Source of the DNA: Mesorhizobium sp. M2A.F.Ca.ET.046.03.2.1
GTDB taxonomy: Bacteria > Pseudomonadota > Alphaproteobacteria > Rhizobiales > Rhizobiaceae
Length of the DNA: 64,000 nt
Assembly: GCF_003952425.1 (NCBI RefSeq)
Contig: NZ_CP034449.1
Coordinates: forward strand, 3,658,001-3,722,000
Direction of reading: 5' to 3'
Shown piece by piece: positions 1 through 9,162 of the stretch (its first letter is position 1; each line of letters starts with the position of its first letter). The position numbers were made by a program, and so were the translations under genes. The notes under the pieces were generated by a model. The model did not search any database and had not been told where the DNA came from. It saw nothing but the letters and a program-made list of their open reading frames with translations.

Positions 1-124
1 CGTCCAGGAGCCTCATATAGATGGTAAAGTGCGCCCTGTCGTAGGCGGTAAGACGGTCAGACCAAGGGACTTCGTCGAGCAGTGTTGAGCTTTGAGTCCT
101 ATCTGTTCCCGTTGATTGATTCAT
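1..124 (-). CDS. qseM: QseM-type antiactivator, paralogue 1 (partial, cut by window edge)
   Basis: Reading leftward from an ATG at 124, the 41 visible codons encode the N-terminus of a protein whose DEVPWSDRLTAYD segment nearly matches DEVPWSDRITAYD of the complete paralogue at 912-1178. QseM is a small DUF2285-type antiactivator that in Mesorhizobium ICEs blocks TraR and the excision activator FseA. The gene faces away from an XRE regulator at 240, the arrangement of qseM and qseC. The N-terminal 16 residues differ from the second copy. The C-terminal half lies outside the window, so integrity cannot be judged. The name rests on family resemblance and synteny. Confidence 0.65.
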   Translation of the reverse strand, partial: MNQSTGTDRTQSSTLLDEVPWSDRLTAYDRAHFTIYMRLLD

Positions 125-169
125 GTCTGCCGCGAACCTCGCATGTTGATCGCTGGATCCAAGGCAGAA

Positions 170-203
170 TATCCCAAAATGGGATAATCCGAAACGGGGA
201 TTA
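170..203. promoter_or_regulatory. Paired inverted repeats between qseM and the XRE gene (putative QseC operators)
   Basis: TATCCCAAAATGGGATA at 170-186 is a perfect 7-bp inverted repeat around AAA. It is followed by TAATCC-N7-GGATTA at 185-203. Two adjacent operators between divergent genes fit QseC, which represses qseM and its own gene. The assignment to QseC is inference. Confidence 0.55.
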
Positions 204-239
204 GTCGCTGAGCCGGTCTCTACCTGCCGGTTCACCTAA

Positions 240-473
240 ATGCCCAAATCTCTTCGATCTCCCCGCCACCAGCGGTTTCTGGCCCAGTTGATCTCACTGC
301 GCAATGTCAAAGGGCTGACGCAGGCGCAGGTGGCTGAGAAGCTTGGTCGTCCGCAATCTTTCGTGGCGAAATATGAGGGTGGCGAACGGCGTCTCGATGT
401 CATTGAGTTTCTCGACGTAACTGCGGCCCTCGATGCTGATCCGTGTGAGATTCTGTTGAGCCTGCGCACGTAG
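240..473 (+). CDS. qseC: XRE-family HTH regulator, QseC-like, paralogue 1
   Basis: A 77-residue protein made almost entirely of one Cro/CI-type helix-turn-helix (residues about 12-70; recognition region VAEKLGRPQSFVAKYEGG). Small stand-alone XRE proteins divergent from qseM are the QseC switch component of Mesorhizobium ICEs. The inverted repeats at 170-203 lie in the shared intergenic region and could be its operators. It differs clearly from the second XRE gene at 1288-1506, so the two modules are diverged paralogues and not a recent duplication. It could instead be an unrelated XRE regulator; divergence from a qseM-like gene is the main argument. Confidence 0.7.
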   Translation: MPKSLRSPRHQRFLAQLISLRNVKGLTQAQVAEKLGRPQSFVAKYEGGERRLDVIEFLDVTAALDADPCEILLSLRT

Positions 474-911
474 TGGGCGCCCGCGCCCATCACCGCGCGT
501 GCCGTGTGCCGGTGGGTCGAGCCCCGCTTTTCTTGGCTCTGGCGTCTCGACCATTCCGCTGCGCCTCCTAGCGCGTCGTTAGACTCTCGCAATTCGCTCT
601 GTTTTGTGCCTTTCTCAGCAGGTGGCGCCGCATCCTTCTAGGCCCGCCGCGGCGTCCCGCAACCCTTAGCCAGCTGTGAGCTTTCAGTAGGTTGTCCATC
701 CGGCCCTTCGGATGCGGTGCGGCTCAGACGGCGGACCCGTTCCTGTCATGATTCGCCGCCGCACCCATTCCTGGGAAGCAGCCATTGGCGAGCGGAGGAC
801 AAAATGATGAGACAGCGAAGCGCTGGGCCATCCGCGCTGTGGTGATACGTCGATGCATGGCGGTTGCGCGACTTCGTTGCTTGAAGCGAAGCGACCGCAC
901 CGCCCATTTCG
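474..911. other. Non-coding stretch after XRE gene 1
   Basis: No convincing gene. The part around 638-720 shares short blocks (AGGCCCGCCGCGGC, then CCTTCGGATGCGGT) in the same order with 1690-1765 downstream of the second XRE gene. The duplicated unit therefore reaches beyond the two genes. Confidence 0.5.
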
Positions 912-1178
912 TCAACTGGCGAACAAATCCTTGTAGCCGCTCGTCACCACCCAGTTTGCACGGTCGAGATGACTGCGAAGAACGTTGCGTGCGCGCTCAG
1001 GTTCGCGTGCCGGATCAATGCCGAGGATCACTTTGGCCATTTCCTCTTCAGTGGCGTTGTCGGCCGAGGCGTCCAGGAGCCTCATATAGGTTGTAAAGTG
1101 GTCCTTGTCGTAGGCTGTAATGCGGTCCGACCAGGGGACCTCGTCGGCGAACGGCGTGTTCGATCTGGGCTGCAACAT
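912..1178 (-). CDS. qseM: QseM-type antiactivator, paralogue 2
   Basis: An 88-residue protein, rich in acidic and helical residues, with a DUF2285-like sequence (VPWSDRITAYDKDHFTTYMR, then a motif near GIDPAREPERARNVLRSHL). QseM proteins are small proteins that bind and inhibit TraR and FseA, keeping ICE excision and conjugation off in most cells. Its divergent partner is the XRE gene at 1288. The same arrangement is repeated at 1-473. Assignment is from remembered family features and synteny, not from a search. Confidence 0.7.
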   Translation of the reverse strand: MLQPRSNTPFADEVPWSDRITAYDKDHFTTYMRLLDASADNATEEEMAKVILGIDPAREPERARNVLRSHLDRANWVVTSGYKDLFAS

Positions 1179-1287
1179 CGCTAATTCTATCTCCGGCCAA
1201 TGGACCCGCGAAGCCCTGTGCCTGCTAAATGTGGATTACATATTATAGTTGATAAACTCAAGCCGCCTGATCCGCTGGCTTGCGTGC

Positions 1288-1506
1288 ATGGATATGCGCA
1301 AGTTGGTCGGACGGAATGTGCAGAGGATCAGGCAAAGGAAGCGCCTGACGCAGGAGCAGCTTGCGGAGATTTCCGGGTTCAGTCAGCAGTACATCAGCGG
1401 CTTGGAGAAAGGCCGAAGAAATCCGACAATTATCACGATCTATGAACTGGCATTGGCCCTCGGCGTCAGCCACATGGATCTGGTTCGGCCCGACAAACAG
1501 GCATGA
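1288..1506 (+). CDS. qseC: XRE-family HTH regulator, QseC-like, paralogue 2
   Basis: A 72-residue single-domain Cro/CI HTH protein (MDMRKLVGRNVQRIRQRK start; HTH core LTQEQLAEISGFSQQYISGL). The start at 1288 gives the usual length; an upstream in-frame ATG at 1249 would add 13 residues unlike the family. It is divergent from qseM at 1178. In the known system QseC and QseM form a bistable switch: QseC represses qseM, releasing TraR and FseA. No palindrome as clear as the one at 170-186 was seen in the 1179-1287 spacer. Confidence 0.7.
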   Translation: MDMRKLVGRNVQRIRQRKRLTQEQLAEISGFSQQYISGLEKGRRNPTIITIYELALALGVSHMDLVRPDKQA

Positions 1507-1983
1507 TACACCCGCCCTCCAAGTAGCTGGCCGCCTGATGGCGCGCGCCGGGTGCTCGTGAACCCAGGCTTTTCTTAGGGTCCCCCGGCAGCCCCTGCCA
1601 TTTGGCTCGCCCTGGCCCGGCGCACCCTATTGGACAGTCGGCCGCTGCGGTTTTTGTCAGCCTTTCCTGGGGCGGTCGGCATTGCCTTTTAGGCCCGCCG
1701 CGGCCTCCCGCAACCTTCGCTCTCGCTTCAGGTCCTTCTCTTGGTTACGATCCTTCGGATGCGGTTCGCCTCTTTCAGCGGGCCTAATCGCTTTCTGCCG
1801 CCCACCCCACGGGGACAGCCACGCGAGACTAGTATGGAGCGTTGCGGTTAGCGCACGAACAGCAAAGGAACTGAAAAAACAGGCAACTGTCGAAGCATGG
1901 CTGAACCAGCCATCGTGTCGGCATCTTGGAGCCGCGTGTTCGCCTTGAGGCCCTGCCGGTAGGATCCCTGCAGTTGAAGTCAT
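1507..1983. repeat. Non-coding flank resembling 474-740
   Basis: No supported gene. The segment near 1690-1770 repeats blocks found near 638-720, so qseM, qseC and downstream flank look like an old tandem duplication. Confidence 0.4.
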
Positions 1984-1999
1984 TGTCGGCATTCTGACA
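1984..1999. promoter_or_regulatory. NifA upstream activator sequence
   Basis: TGTCGGCATTCTGACA matches TGT-N10-ACA exactly. It sits 66 bp upstream of a -24/-12 element, the usual range for NifA. Confidence 0.7.
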
Positions 2000-2065
2000 A
2001 CAATGGACATGAACCGCCGAACTATCAAGGCGACCAGGTTGTTGTCTAGCAATGGTTTTCCGAAT

Positions 2066-2080
2066 CGGCACGGCACTTGC
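2066..2080 (+). promoter_or_regulatory. Sigma-54 (-24/-12) promoter of the EamA/fusion operon
   Basis: CGGCACG-N4-TTGC, with GG and GC exactly 12 bp apart, differs from TGGCACG-N4-TTGC only in the first base. The downstream gene starts 84 bp after the GC. With the NifA site at 1984 it predicts expression in nitrogen-fixing conditions. Confidence 0.72.
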
Positions 2081-2163
2081 GTTACCAAAAACAAGTACGC
2101 CGCGGCACGGATCGCCCAAGAGGCTGAACGACCTGATCTGTTTGACCCTCGCAGCAGGGGTGG

Positions 2164-3108
2164 ATGGCTAACACAAAGGAAACTTTGAAGGTGGACGTTT
2201 TCGAAAGTTCTCCAATACCTGTCAGGAAAACACGGACGCCATCTTTCTCGGTGGATCTAGCCTTGCTGGGAGTCGCATTCGTTTGGGGGGCGAGCTATCC
2301 GGTCGGGAAAGGCGCACTGTTCTACGCGCCGGTTTCGATACTTGTTCTTTATCGCTTCCTGATTACTACGATCATTACGGCAGTGGCTGCAAGACATGAG
2401 ATCGCATTGGTCTCCTGGGGCGATTTCATCCGCGGCTTCGCATTGGGAACAATACTTTTTTGCATCTTTATTGCTGAAACTTACGGCGTTGCATCGACAA
2501 GCGCAATGAACACGGCCTTGATCATATCGCTTTGTGTGATTTTCACGCCGAGCATCGACTATGGGCTATCACGGCGACTTCCACCTACGGGCATTTTGGC
2601 AAGTGCTGCCATAGCGTGCATCGGTGTCGGCATTCTCACTGGCGGGATCAGCAGGTTCAGCCCGGGTGACGCGCTTGTCTTGGGGGCCGCGATTCTGCGA
2701 GCGGTTATGGTCGTTTCCACCAAACGCCTTCTGGCCGGCCGGCAGATTTCATCTGCAGCCCTGACGGCCATCCAAGGATCGACGGTGGCAACACTTACTT
2801 TCGTTTTGGCCGTCGCTCAGTTCGGAATTTCAGGCCTTGTTGTGAGGGCCACCCTTCAGTTTTGGGGCGCTGTTGCCTTCCTTGCACTCTTCTGCACCCT
2901 CGCTGCATTCTACATTCAAAATGCCGCAGTGAGAAAATCCACACCGACACGGGTTGGCTTCTTGATGGGAACAGAACCTTTTTTTGGTTTCGTTCTAGCG
3001 CACCTTCTTCTGAATGAGCCTTTGACAGTACCGAGCTTGATAGGCGCAGGCCTCGTCCTCGCTGCGACGTTTGCTGGCATCTGGTTTGAGAGCAGGACAT
3101 CCAAATGA
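2164..3108 (+). CDS. EamA-family (DMT) inner-membrane exporter
   Basis: A 314-residue hydrophobic protein with ten likely membrane helices in two EamA repeats (about residues 33-158 and 170-303). The signature [12 protein letters not shown] opens the first repeat and [19 protein letters not shown] lies near the end of the second. DMT transporters usually export amino acids or metabolites. Its stop overlaps the ATG of the next gene by 4 bp (3105-3108), so the two are translationally coupled and probably act together. A NifA/sigma-54 promoter lies just upstream. The N-terminal 28 residues are hydrophilic and cytoplasmic. The substrate is unknown; the product of the neighbouring fusion enzyme is the natural guess. 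Confidence 0.85.
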   Translation: MANTKETLKVDVFESSPIPVRKTRTPSFSVDLALLGVAFVWGASYPVGKGALFYAPVSILVLYRFLITTIITAVAARHEIALVSWGDFIRGFALGTILFCIFIAETYGVASTSAMNTALIISLCVIFTPSIDYGLSRRLPPTGILASAAIACIGVGILTGGISRFSPGDALVLGAAILRAVMVVSTKRLLAGRQISSAALTAIQGSTVATLTFVLAVAQFGISGLVVRATLQFWGAVAFLALFCTLAAFYIQNAAVRKSTPTRVGFLMGTEPFFGFVLAHLLLNEPLTVPSLIGAGLVLAATFAGIWFESRTSK

Positions 3109-5087
3109 ACCCCATCTTGGCTTCCACCAAACCCGCCATCGGCGGCATTTCGAGTTTTGAAGATCTGGAGGCTTTTCCGGACCGAACCGCACCAGTTGCA
3201 ACCATGTTCAGCGGCGGTCTCGACAGCACCTATCTTCTCTACAAGCTGCAAAGCCTTGGCTTTGCGAACATTGAAGCTGTCGCAGCGGATGTCGGAACGC
3301 GCATCGATCAGCCTTTGTTGGAACGGACGGCAGCCATGTTCGGCGCGCGCTTTGTCTGCCTCGAAGGGCGGGATGCCTTTGTCGAACAAGGCGTGAAATC
3401 AGCCATTCGAGCCCACGCCAAGTACCTTGGCATCTATCCGTTGAGCAGTTCGTTGAGCCGTCCCATAATCGCATCTTTGGTTGTTAATCATGCTAGGTCA
3501 ATCAACTCACGGCTGGTTCTTCATACAGCAAACCTTTCTCAAAACAGTCTTCCGCGCCTTAACAATAGCATTAAGCGCTCAGGATTTTCCGGCAACTTCG
3601 GCAGTCCGTATGAATGCTCTGTGATATCCCGACAACAGAAGACCTCCGACCTGTCCAAGTGTGGAGCGACTTTTGTGGCGGACCGCACGTGGAGCGCGGA
3701 CGAAAACCTCTGGTGTCGGGAATTCGAGTCGGGGCCTTTGGAAGATCCCGAGAACTTTTCCATCCCCGAGGAGGCATTTGCTTGGACGCGCCACATTCCC
3801 GCAGAGCAGCCGGTAGAGATCAAACTCGGGTTTGCAGACGGAAGTCTCGTGTCAATTGATGACCGTGATGTTGCATTGGTCGACGCAATCCCGTTCCTGA
3901 ATAACACGGTCGGCAAATTCGGGCACGGCCGCTTTGTCGGGCTTGAACACATCACAACCGGCCAAAAGGTTCTCGAAGTCCGCGAGGCCCCTGCCGCGGC
4001 CATTATCTTCGACGCGCTGCGTCACCTCGAAACCGCTTCTCTTGACGTGGCATCAATCGTTTTGAAGCAAGGGCTTGAGCAAGCCTGGTCCCAAGAGGCG
4101 GTTTCAGGTGCATGGGGCAGTACTATTCACCAGATGTGCGAACGGGCCATTGCATCCGCCCTCGAGGGCGTTAGCGGGAGCGTCAGCTACATAGTCGATC
4201 ACACACGCTTTTTACCTCGGTCGATCCGAGCCAGGACGCCGAGATACATTAGGGACCGCGACCTTTGGGAATACCAAGCCGCAACCCACATAGCGTTGTC
4301 CAAAGCGTTCCGTCCTCGCCAAGTCACCAAAAGGGAGACACCCGTGGAAAACAACGCACCCCAGGCGCCGGCCAACCTCAGTCAACAATGCACTGACGGT
4401 CTGGTGACAAATGGATGGTGGTTTTCAAAAGGCGAGCGCGCCGAAGCCTGCTTTGGCATCGAAATTGATGCAGCCTGGAAGAACTTTGCTGACCATTGGA
4501 ATCGACTTCTTCTCGATGAATACATGCGTGACGGCGGAACATATCGTTACCGGCGCTATAGCGCTTTTGAATATGACGCGACTGACGGAATCTTTAGGCT
4601 CCTACCCCACGCCCCCTACGAACAATCAAAAAGTGTCAATCATCTGAATGGCGGCTTCAAGCGCCACTTCGAGCCCCTTGAAAACTCCTTTATAGACCAT
4701 CCCGTCTTAGAAAAGATTCTGACAGGTTTCTGCAGAATTCTATGTGAAGCCGCCCGACATGATCGTTGGAATATCAAGATCCATCCCTACCGGATTGTCG
4801 CGCGCGATGGTGTAAATGGCAAACCGGCACCCGAGGGCCTTCACCAGGACGGGGTGGACTTCATTGCTTGCTATATGATTGGGCGGGTCAACGTCACCGG
4901 CGGCATGAGCATGATCACCGACGCCTCAAAGGAGTTCCTCGGCGAGGTCGAAATGAACTCCCCGAATGATTTTGTGATCTGCAACGACCGCGAAACCTTT
5001 CACGATGTATCGTCGATTGTGGCCGAAAACCTGAAAATGCCGTACGCTTATCGCGACGTCCTTGTGATCGCCTTCGAGAAATTATAA
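3105..5087 (+). CDS. Argininosuccinate synthase-like / 2OG-Fe(II) dioxygenase fusion protein
   Basis: A 660-residue two-part protein. Residues about 28-400 resemble argininosuccinate synthase: N-type ATP-pyrophosphatase loop [11 protein letters not shown] (36-45), and an ASS-like C-terminal stretch around [11 protein letters not shown] and [20 protein letters not shown]. Residues about 430-660 resemble the PF10014 2OG-Fe dioxygenases (isoleucine hydroxylase family): HQD iron ligands H580 and D582, distal H633, and a likely 2OG-binding arginine near R650. This predicts an ATP-driven condensation of a ureido- or amidine-type compound with an amino acid, and hydroxylation of an amino-acid-like substrate. 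An in-frame GTG at 4344, preceded by AAGGGAGA, could also give a free dioxygenase. It is coupled to the EamA exporter. Substrate and product are unknown. The canonical second ASS ATP-binding motif is not obvious, so catalysis may differ. Confidence 0.82.
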   Translation: MNPILASTKPAIGGISSFEDLEAFPDRTAPVATMFSGGLDSTYLLYKLQSLGFANIEAVAADVGTRIDQPLLERTAAMFGARFVCLEGRDAFVEQGVKSAIRAHAKYLGIYPLSSSLSRPIIASLVVNHARSINSRLVLHTANLSQNSLPRLNNSIKRSGFSGNFGSPYECSVISRQQKTSDLSKCGATFVADRTWSADENLWCREFESGPLEDPENFSIPEEAFAWTRHIPAEQPVEIKLGFADGSLVSIDDRDVALVDAIPFLNNTVGKFGHGRFVGLEHITTGQKVLEVREAPAAAIIFDALRHLETASLDVASIVLKQGLEQAWSQEAVSGAWGSTIHQMCERAIASALEGVSGSVSYIVDHTRFLPRSIRARTPRYIRDRDLWEYQAATHIALSKAFRPRQVTKRETPVENNAPQAPANLSQQCTDGLVTNGWWFSKGERAEACFGIEIDAAWKNFADHWNRLLLDEYMRDGGTYRYRRYSAFEYDATDGIFRLLPHAPYEQSKSVNHLNGGFKRHFEPLENSFIDHPVLEKILTGFCRILCEAARHDRWNIKIHPYRIVARDGVNGKPAPEGLHQDGVDFIACYMIGRVNVTGGMSMITDASKEFLGEVEMNSPNDFVICNDRETFHDVSSIVAENLKMPYAYRDVLVIAFEKL

Positions 5088-5284
5088 CGCCCAGCGCGCC
5101 GAGAGCATTTTCAACAAGGTTCAATACTGCTTGGTATCCTCTCGGGTGTTCCTGGTGCGGGAACAATGCAGGATTAATTTCTTGCATCTAAACACCTAGA
5201 TAGCAGTTTCGCCTCTCTGGTATGATGGTTTTTGGCCTCGCGGATCTCGCGTAATACGAATGACCGTGGACACCCCCGATCTTC

Positions 5285-5930
5285 GCAAGAAAGTGAGAAA
5301 TTATCCTCATGCTGTCCGACGAGGTGGTCTGCGGCTTCGGAGGCACCGGGAACTGGTTTGGTAGCCAGACATTTGGGATGGAACCGGACATGCTCTCGAT
5401 CGCCGGGGGGCTTTCATCCGGTCACCTGCCCATTGGCGGCGTCATTATCTCGACAAGATTTATCAATGCGCCGCTGACGAGGCCCACAAGGTCGGCGTGT
5501 TCGGTCACGGTTTCACCTACTCCGGTCATCCGGTGATAGCGGCCGTCGCCGCCGAGGCGATCAGGATCTACAGCGAGATCGATTTCGTGACCCAGGCGCG
5601 TCGTCTCGGCGATCACTTGCATGGAGCCCTCGCGGACGCGCTCGGCGACCATCCGCTTGTCGGTGAAGCCCGCGGCCGCGGCTTCATCGCGGGGGTTCAG
5701 ATCGTCGAGGATCGTGCGCCCGTCGCGTCTTCGCGCCCGAGCTGAGGATCGGCGATGTCGAGCGGCGGTGCCGCGAGCACGGCGTCATGATCCGCAATAT
5801 GGGAGACGTGCTTGGAATCTGTCCGCCCTATATAATCACCGAAAGCGAGATCGACCCCTTGGTTGACGGCATTCGTTCTGCACTCGACGGCGCCGCTGCT
5901 GCGAATTCCCGGGTCGGTCGGGTGGCATGA
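5285..5930 (+). pseudogene. Class III aminotransferase remnant
   Basis: Two frames carry consecutive pieces of a PLP-dependent class III aminotransferase: SDEVVCGFGGTGNWFGSQ and SIAGGLSSGHLPIGGV, then FGHGFTYSGHPVIAAVAAE, then a third frame with a C-terminal ILGICPPYIITE-like end. At least two frameshifts and loss of the N-terminal half mark it as dead. It is followed by a gabD remnant, suggesting a former GABA or omega-amino acid catabolic pair. Confidence 0.75.
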
Positions 5931-6045
5931 GTTCCAGCATTAAGACCGACTGCTTCACTTCAGTGGATATTATCGAGCAAACGCTCACCCGAGGGGTGCA
6001 CTTCATCCGTGTCCGGTACAAAACGTCACCCATGTCTCAGGTCGG

Positions 6046-6288
6046 GCACGCCGCTCGCCAACGACACCGAGTTCGGCCTCGCGGCCTACTTCTACACCGG
6101 CGATCTCGGTCGCGCCTTCCGCGTGATGGAAGGACTGAAGTACCGGCGTCAATGAAGGCCTGATCACCACGCCGGAGGTGCCGTTCCGCGGCGTCAAGGA
6201 ATCGGGCCTCGGCAAGGAAGGCGGCCTCCAGGGCATCGTGGATTATCTCGACACCAAACATGTCTGCATCGGCGGTCTCGGCGTCTAG
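6046..6288 (+). pseudogene. gabD (succinate-semialdehyde dehydrogenase) C-terminal remnant
   Basis: The translation carries the C-terminal aldehyde dehydrogenase sequence NDTEFGLAAYFYTGDLGR, then after a frameshift [16 protein letters not shown]. It lacks the first three quarters of the gene. The intact relative is at 32269-33774, and this copy is from a different allele (KESGLGKEG versus KQSGIGREG). Confidence 0.75.
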
Positions 6289-6341
6289 TGGTTCCCGCCT
6301 GACATAGGAGTCCAATCAGAGATTCCCTTTCTGGCCTGCGC

Positions 6342-7035
6342 GTGCGAGTCTGGCGCATGCGCACAGGAAGATCGTTCACCGTTTCGTCGGCCGATCGCGT
6401 CCGTCTGACGGCGCTGATCAGGGATCGCAACGCCCCGCAAAAGCATGTCTGGCGCGCCGAGATAGTGCTTTTGCCCGCCGACGGCGTCGGCACCGGCGAG
6501 GTCATGCGCCGCATCGGCAAGTCGAAGACCGACGTCTGGCGCTGGCAGGAGCGCTTTGCCGCGGAAGGCTGTGACGGGCTGCTGCGCGACAAGACGCGAC
6601 AGTGGCGCATTCCGCCGCTCGGTCCCGATGTCGGCGAGCGCGTCGTGGCACTGACGCTTGCCGATCCGCCGGGCGAGAGGACCCACTGGACCGCCGACAT
6701 GATGGCGCAAGCCGCCGCAATCAGCGCCAGCGCCGTCAGGCGCATCTGGAAGGCGCATGGTCTCGCACCCCACCGCTGGCGCCAGGTTCAAGCTCTCCAA
6801 TGATCCGAAGTTCGTCGACAAGTTGCGCGCCGTCGTCGGCCTCTATCTCGATGCGCCGGCCCATGCCATCGTTCTGTCGGTCGATGAAAAGAGCCAGATC
6901 CGGCGCTCGACCGCACCCACCCGGCCTGCCGATGAAGAAGGGGCGGCTCGGTACGATGAGGCACGACTACAAGCGCAACGGCACCACCACCCTGTTCGCC
7001 GCCCTCAACGTCCACTATTGTCCCGTTGACGAGAA
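6342..7035 (+). pseudogene. IS630-family transposase, frameshifted and truncated
   Basis: The N-terminal HTH region (RVRLTALIRDRNAPQKHVWR; GTGEVMRRIGKSKTDVWRWQ) is typical of IS630 transposases. The frame breaks near 6780, continues as [20 protein letters not shown] and VDEKSQI (the first catalytic Asp region), breaks again, and stops in similarity at LFAALNVHY. The C-terminal DDE part is missing. Confidence 0.8.
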
Positions 7036-7101
7036 TATCATCTTAGTTGCTTGTAAAAATTTGTTCTCCACTTCCGTCTCCATCGTATCTCAGTCAACGC
7101 G

Positions 7102-7930
7102 ATGGAGCAGGAAATGACTACAAACATTGTGAAACTGGAAGAAGGCAGGGCAATCGGCTCTAATCGTGACGTGCCGCTGTCAGATCATGAGGCGGAAGCC
7201 CTAGGGCATCTTGCGGTGGCGCTGAGTGGCATTTCGACGACCATTCGGTCCGCCGCCTACAAACACGCGCTAAACTCTAGTCACGCGATGAAGCCCCTAA
7301 AGGAGACGGAGGACGCGCTTACCGACTACGACGCCTTGGCGAGGGCGGCGGGCCGAAAGCAGCCGAAAGCGGCGGAGGAGGACGACAGGAAGGGGGACGC
7401 CCTAGCGAGAGAGGCCGCCGCACAGGTCAGCAGGGTCGATCAGACCCGATCTTCCCGCTGGAGCAGACCGCGAAGGGTACCGGTGGCATCAACGGACTAC
7501 GTTCGGCAGGTGGTCATGGCAGATAGTCAGCTTGGAGCAGTGTCGGCACTGGTAAACGCGCGGCGAGTGGCTCCAGAACGCTTCCATGCTTCTGTTCCCA
7601 GTGTAGATAATAATCCGGATGCTCCGCTTCTGACCTCTTTTTCGGACTATCTGAGCAGGGTGTGCGGACTGGAGTCAAAGTCCCGCGAAGGCGTTCTCCT
7701 GGGCAGCCGCCGCTTTCTGGATTGGTTCCATCACCACCATTCCCGGCCAAGCCCTCGGCGCGTTGACGGCTGAGCATGTCCTTGCCGCTGTCGAACATCG
7801 GCTGTCACTATCGGCGACCTCCGGTACCCGCACCGGCAGCAACTTCTCACATCGTATTGGGCTGGCCACCACGACCAGAATCTCGCGCGCGTCGTCCCCA
7901 GGACGCCCCACTGGCGTTTGGCTCATCTAA
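7102..7930 (+). pseudogene. Chimeric ORF ending in a tyrosine-recombinase N-terminal fragment
   Basis: The first about 130 codons ([17 protein letters not shown]...) are not recognised. From about 7610 the sequence resembles the SAM-like core-binding domain of a site-specific integrase (LLTSFSDYLSRVCGL, GSRRFLDWF). The continuation (LGALTAEHVLAAVEHRLSLS, ending near 7930) is in another frame. The recombinase has lost its catalytic domain. The unknown N-terminal part could be a real small gene fused to it. Confidence 0.5.
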
Positions 7931-8118
7931 CCCTCGAACTCGGCTACGGCCCGTCGACGGTCTTCTTCACATGGGTCGGATTCGACGAAATGGACGAGGT
8001 CACAGGCGACGGCCATGCTGAACTGCTCGACGACGGCTCCATCGACATCACCTTCTATCACAACGGCGACGAGGCAATCCTCAAGGCCAAACGGGACACT
8101 TCTTCAACGGCCTGCTAG
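7931..8118 (+). pseudogene. Small orphan reading frame, probably a remnant
   Basis: An open frame with the non-random sequence TWVGFDEMDEVTGDGHAEL and DITFYHNGDEAILKAKRDT has no proper start codon or ribosome binding site. It follows the integrase fragment directly. It resembles small conserved hypothetical proteins seen near integrases, but no function can be given. Confidence 0.3.
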
Positions 8119-8358
8119 GAGATCCGTGTTCGCCTTGCGCTGACAAAGAAGCTCACACATGACGTCCGGGAGACGATGCTGGCAAATGGTCTGGCTGAAG
8201 CATTCCACCCACAATACCAAAGCCCGTCCCGATCCAAAGCGCTTCTAAGCACTCCACCTCAGGCGCAAGGCCGGTTGGCCAGTGCATCTTCTTGGTCCGC
8301 CGGAAGAGAACCCCGCCCGACAATAGCTTCATGAGGTCTTGCGCTGCAGTGTCGACCG
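8119..8358. other. No gene seen
   Basis: Stretch between the remnant region and the ompW terminator. No coding sequence or repeat recognised. Confidence 0.4.
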
Positions 8359-8384
8359 TAAAAAAGGGCGCGCGAGGCGCCCTT
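8359..8384 (-). terminator. Rho-independent terminator of ompW
   Basis: Perfect 8-bp stem (AAGGGCGC / GCGCCCTT) with loop GCGAG at 8364-8384. On the minus strand it is followed by a run of six T. It ends transcription of the POP-ompW unit. Confidence 0.85.
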
Positions 8385-8425
8385 CATTTAAACCGGCAGT
8401 CGGGAAGCAGACTTCACTCTGATAT

Positions 8426-9124
8426 TCAAAAGCGGTAGGTGACACCTGCGCCTATCAGCCAGGGATCGAGCTCCGCCTTCCCCGTCAGCTTCGCGCCGGT
8501 CACCGTGACGTCGAAGTCCGGCTTCAGGAAAAGCTTCTTCACGTCGAAGTTGAGGCCCCAGTGCTGGTCCACCATGTAGTCGAATCCGACCTGCAGCGCC
8601 GTGCCGAACGTGTTCTTCACCTTGAGAGCATCAGCGCTGCCAGTGTCCTGGTTGTAGAAGATCGTGTAGTTCACGCCGGCGCCGACATAAGGCTTGAACG
8701 CGCCGAGATCGGTAAAATGGTACTGCAACGTGAGTGTCGGCGGCAGCAGCCAAACTTTGCCGATGTTGCCCAACCCTCCGATCGTCCCTTGGCCCGCGAT
8801 GTTGGCATAAGTGGTACCGAGTATGAGTTCGGCGGCGATGTTGTCGGTGAAGAAATACGAGATATCGAGTTCCGGCGTCACCGTGTCCGAATACGAAAGA
8901 CCGGAGCCGGGAAGCGTATCAACGTAGCCCAGATCTTTCGTAACGACGCCCAACGCCCGCAGGCGGACCTGCCAAGGGATTGGCGCTTCGGTGACCGAGG
9001 CTCCCGTCTCCGCCAGGACGGTCTCTGCTTGCGCAGGCTCCGCGGCGACGGCCTGCTGTCCCACCATGATCAGGGCCACCGCCGCTGCTGTTGCCCGCGC
9101 TACGCCCATTCGCGTTCTCGCCAT
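8426..9124 (-). CDS. ompW: OmpW-family outer membrane protein
   Basis: A 232-residue protein with a signal peptide (MARTRMGVARATAAAVALIM; cleavage after AVAAEP) and an eight-stranded barrel pattern. OmpW hallmarks are WQVRLRALGV near the mature N-terminus, DISYFFTDNIAAELILG, PPTLTLQYHF, FKPYVGAGVNYT, GFDYMVDQHWGLNFDVKK and a final YRF. The start at 9124 has an AAGGAG site close upstream; a longer frame reading into the peptidase gene is an artefact. OmpW forms a hydrophobic channel for small lipophilic molecules. It lies 38 bp after the prolyl oligopeptidase and ends at a terminator, so both probably share the NifA/sigma-54 promoter at 11476. Confidence 0.92.
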   Translation of the reverse strand: MARTRMGVARATAAAVALIMVGQQAVAAEPAQAETVLAETGASVTEAPIPWQVRLRALGVVTKDLGYVDTLPGSGLSYSDTVTPELDISYFFTDNIAAELILGTTYANIAGQGTIGGLGNIGKVWLLPPTLTLQYHFTDLGAFKPYVGAGVNYTIFYNQDTGSADALKVKNTFGTALQVGFDYMVDQHWGLNFDVKKLFLKPDFDVTVTGAKLTGKAELDPWLIGAGVTYRF

Positions 9125-9162
9125 GAGATTCACTCCTTGATGTTCAGAAAGGATGCACTGCA

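Noticed and set aside
785..1096. 103-codon + strand ORF over qseM
   Set aside because: It lies opposite the recognised QseM frame and has no domain; a shadow of high GC.
1657..2094. 145-codon minus ORF upstream of the EamA gene
   Set aside because: It overlaps the NifA site and promoter, and its composition is random-like.
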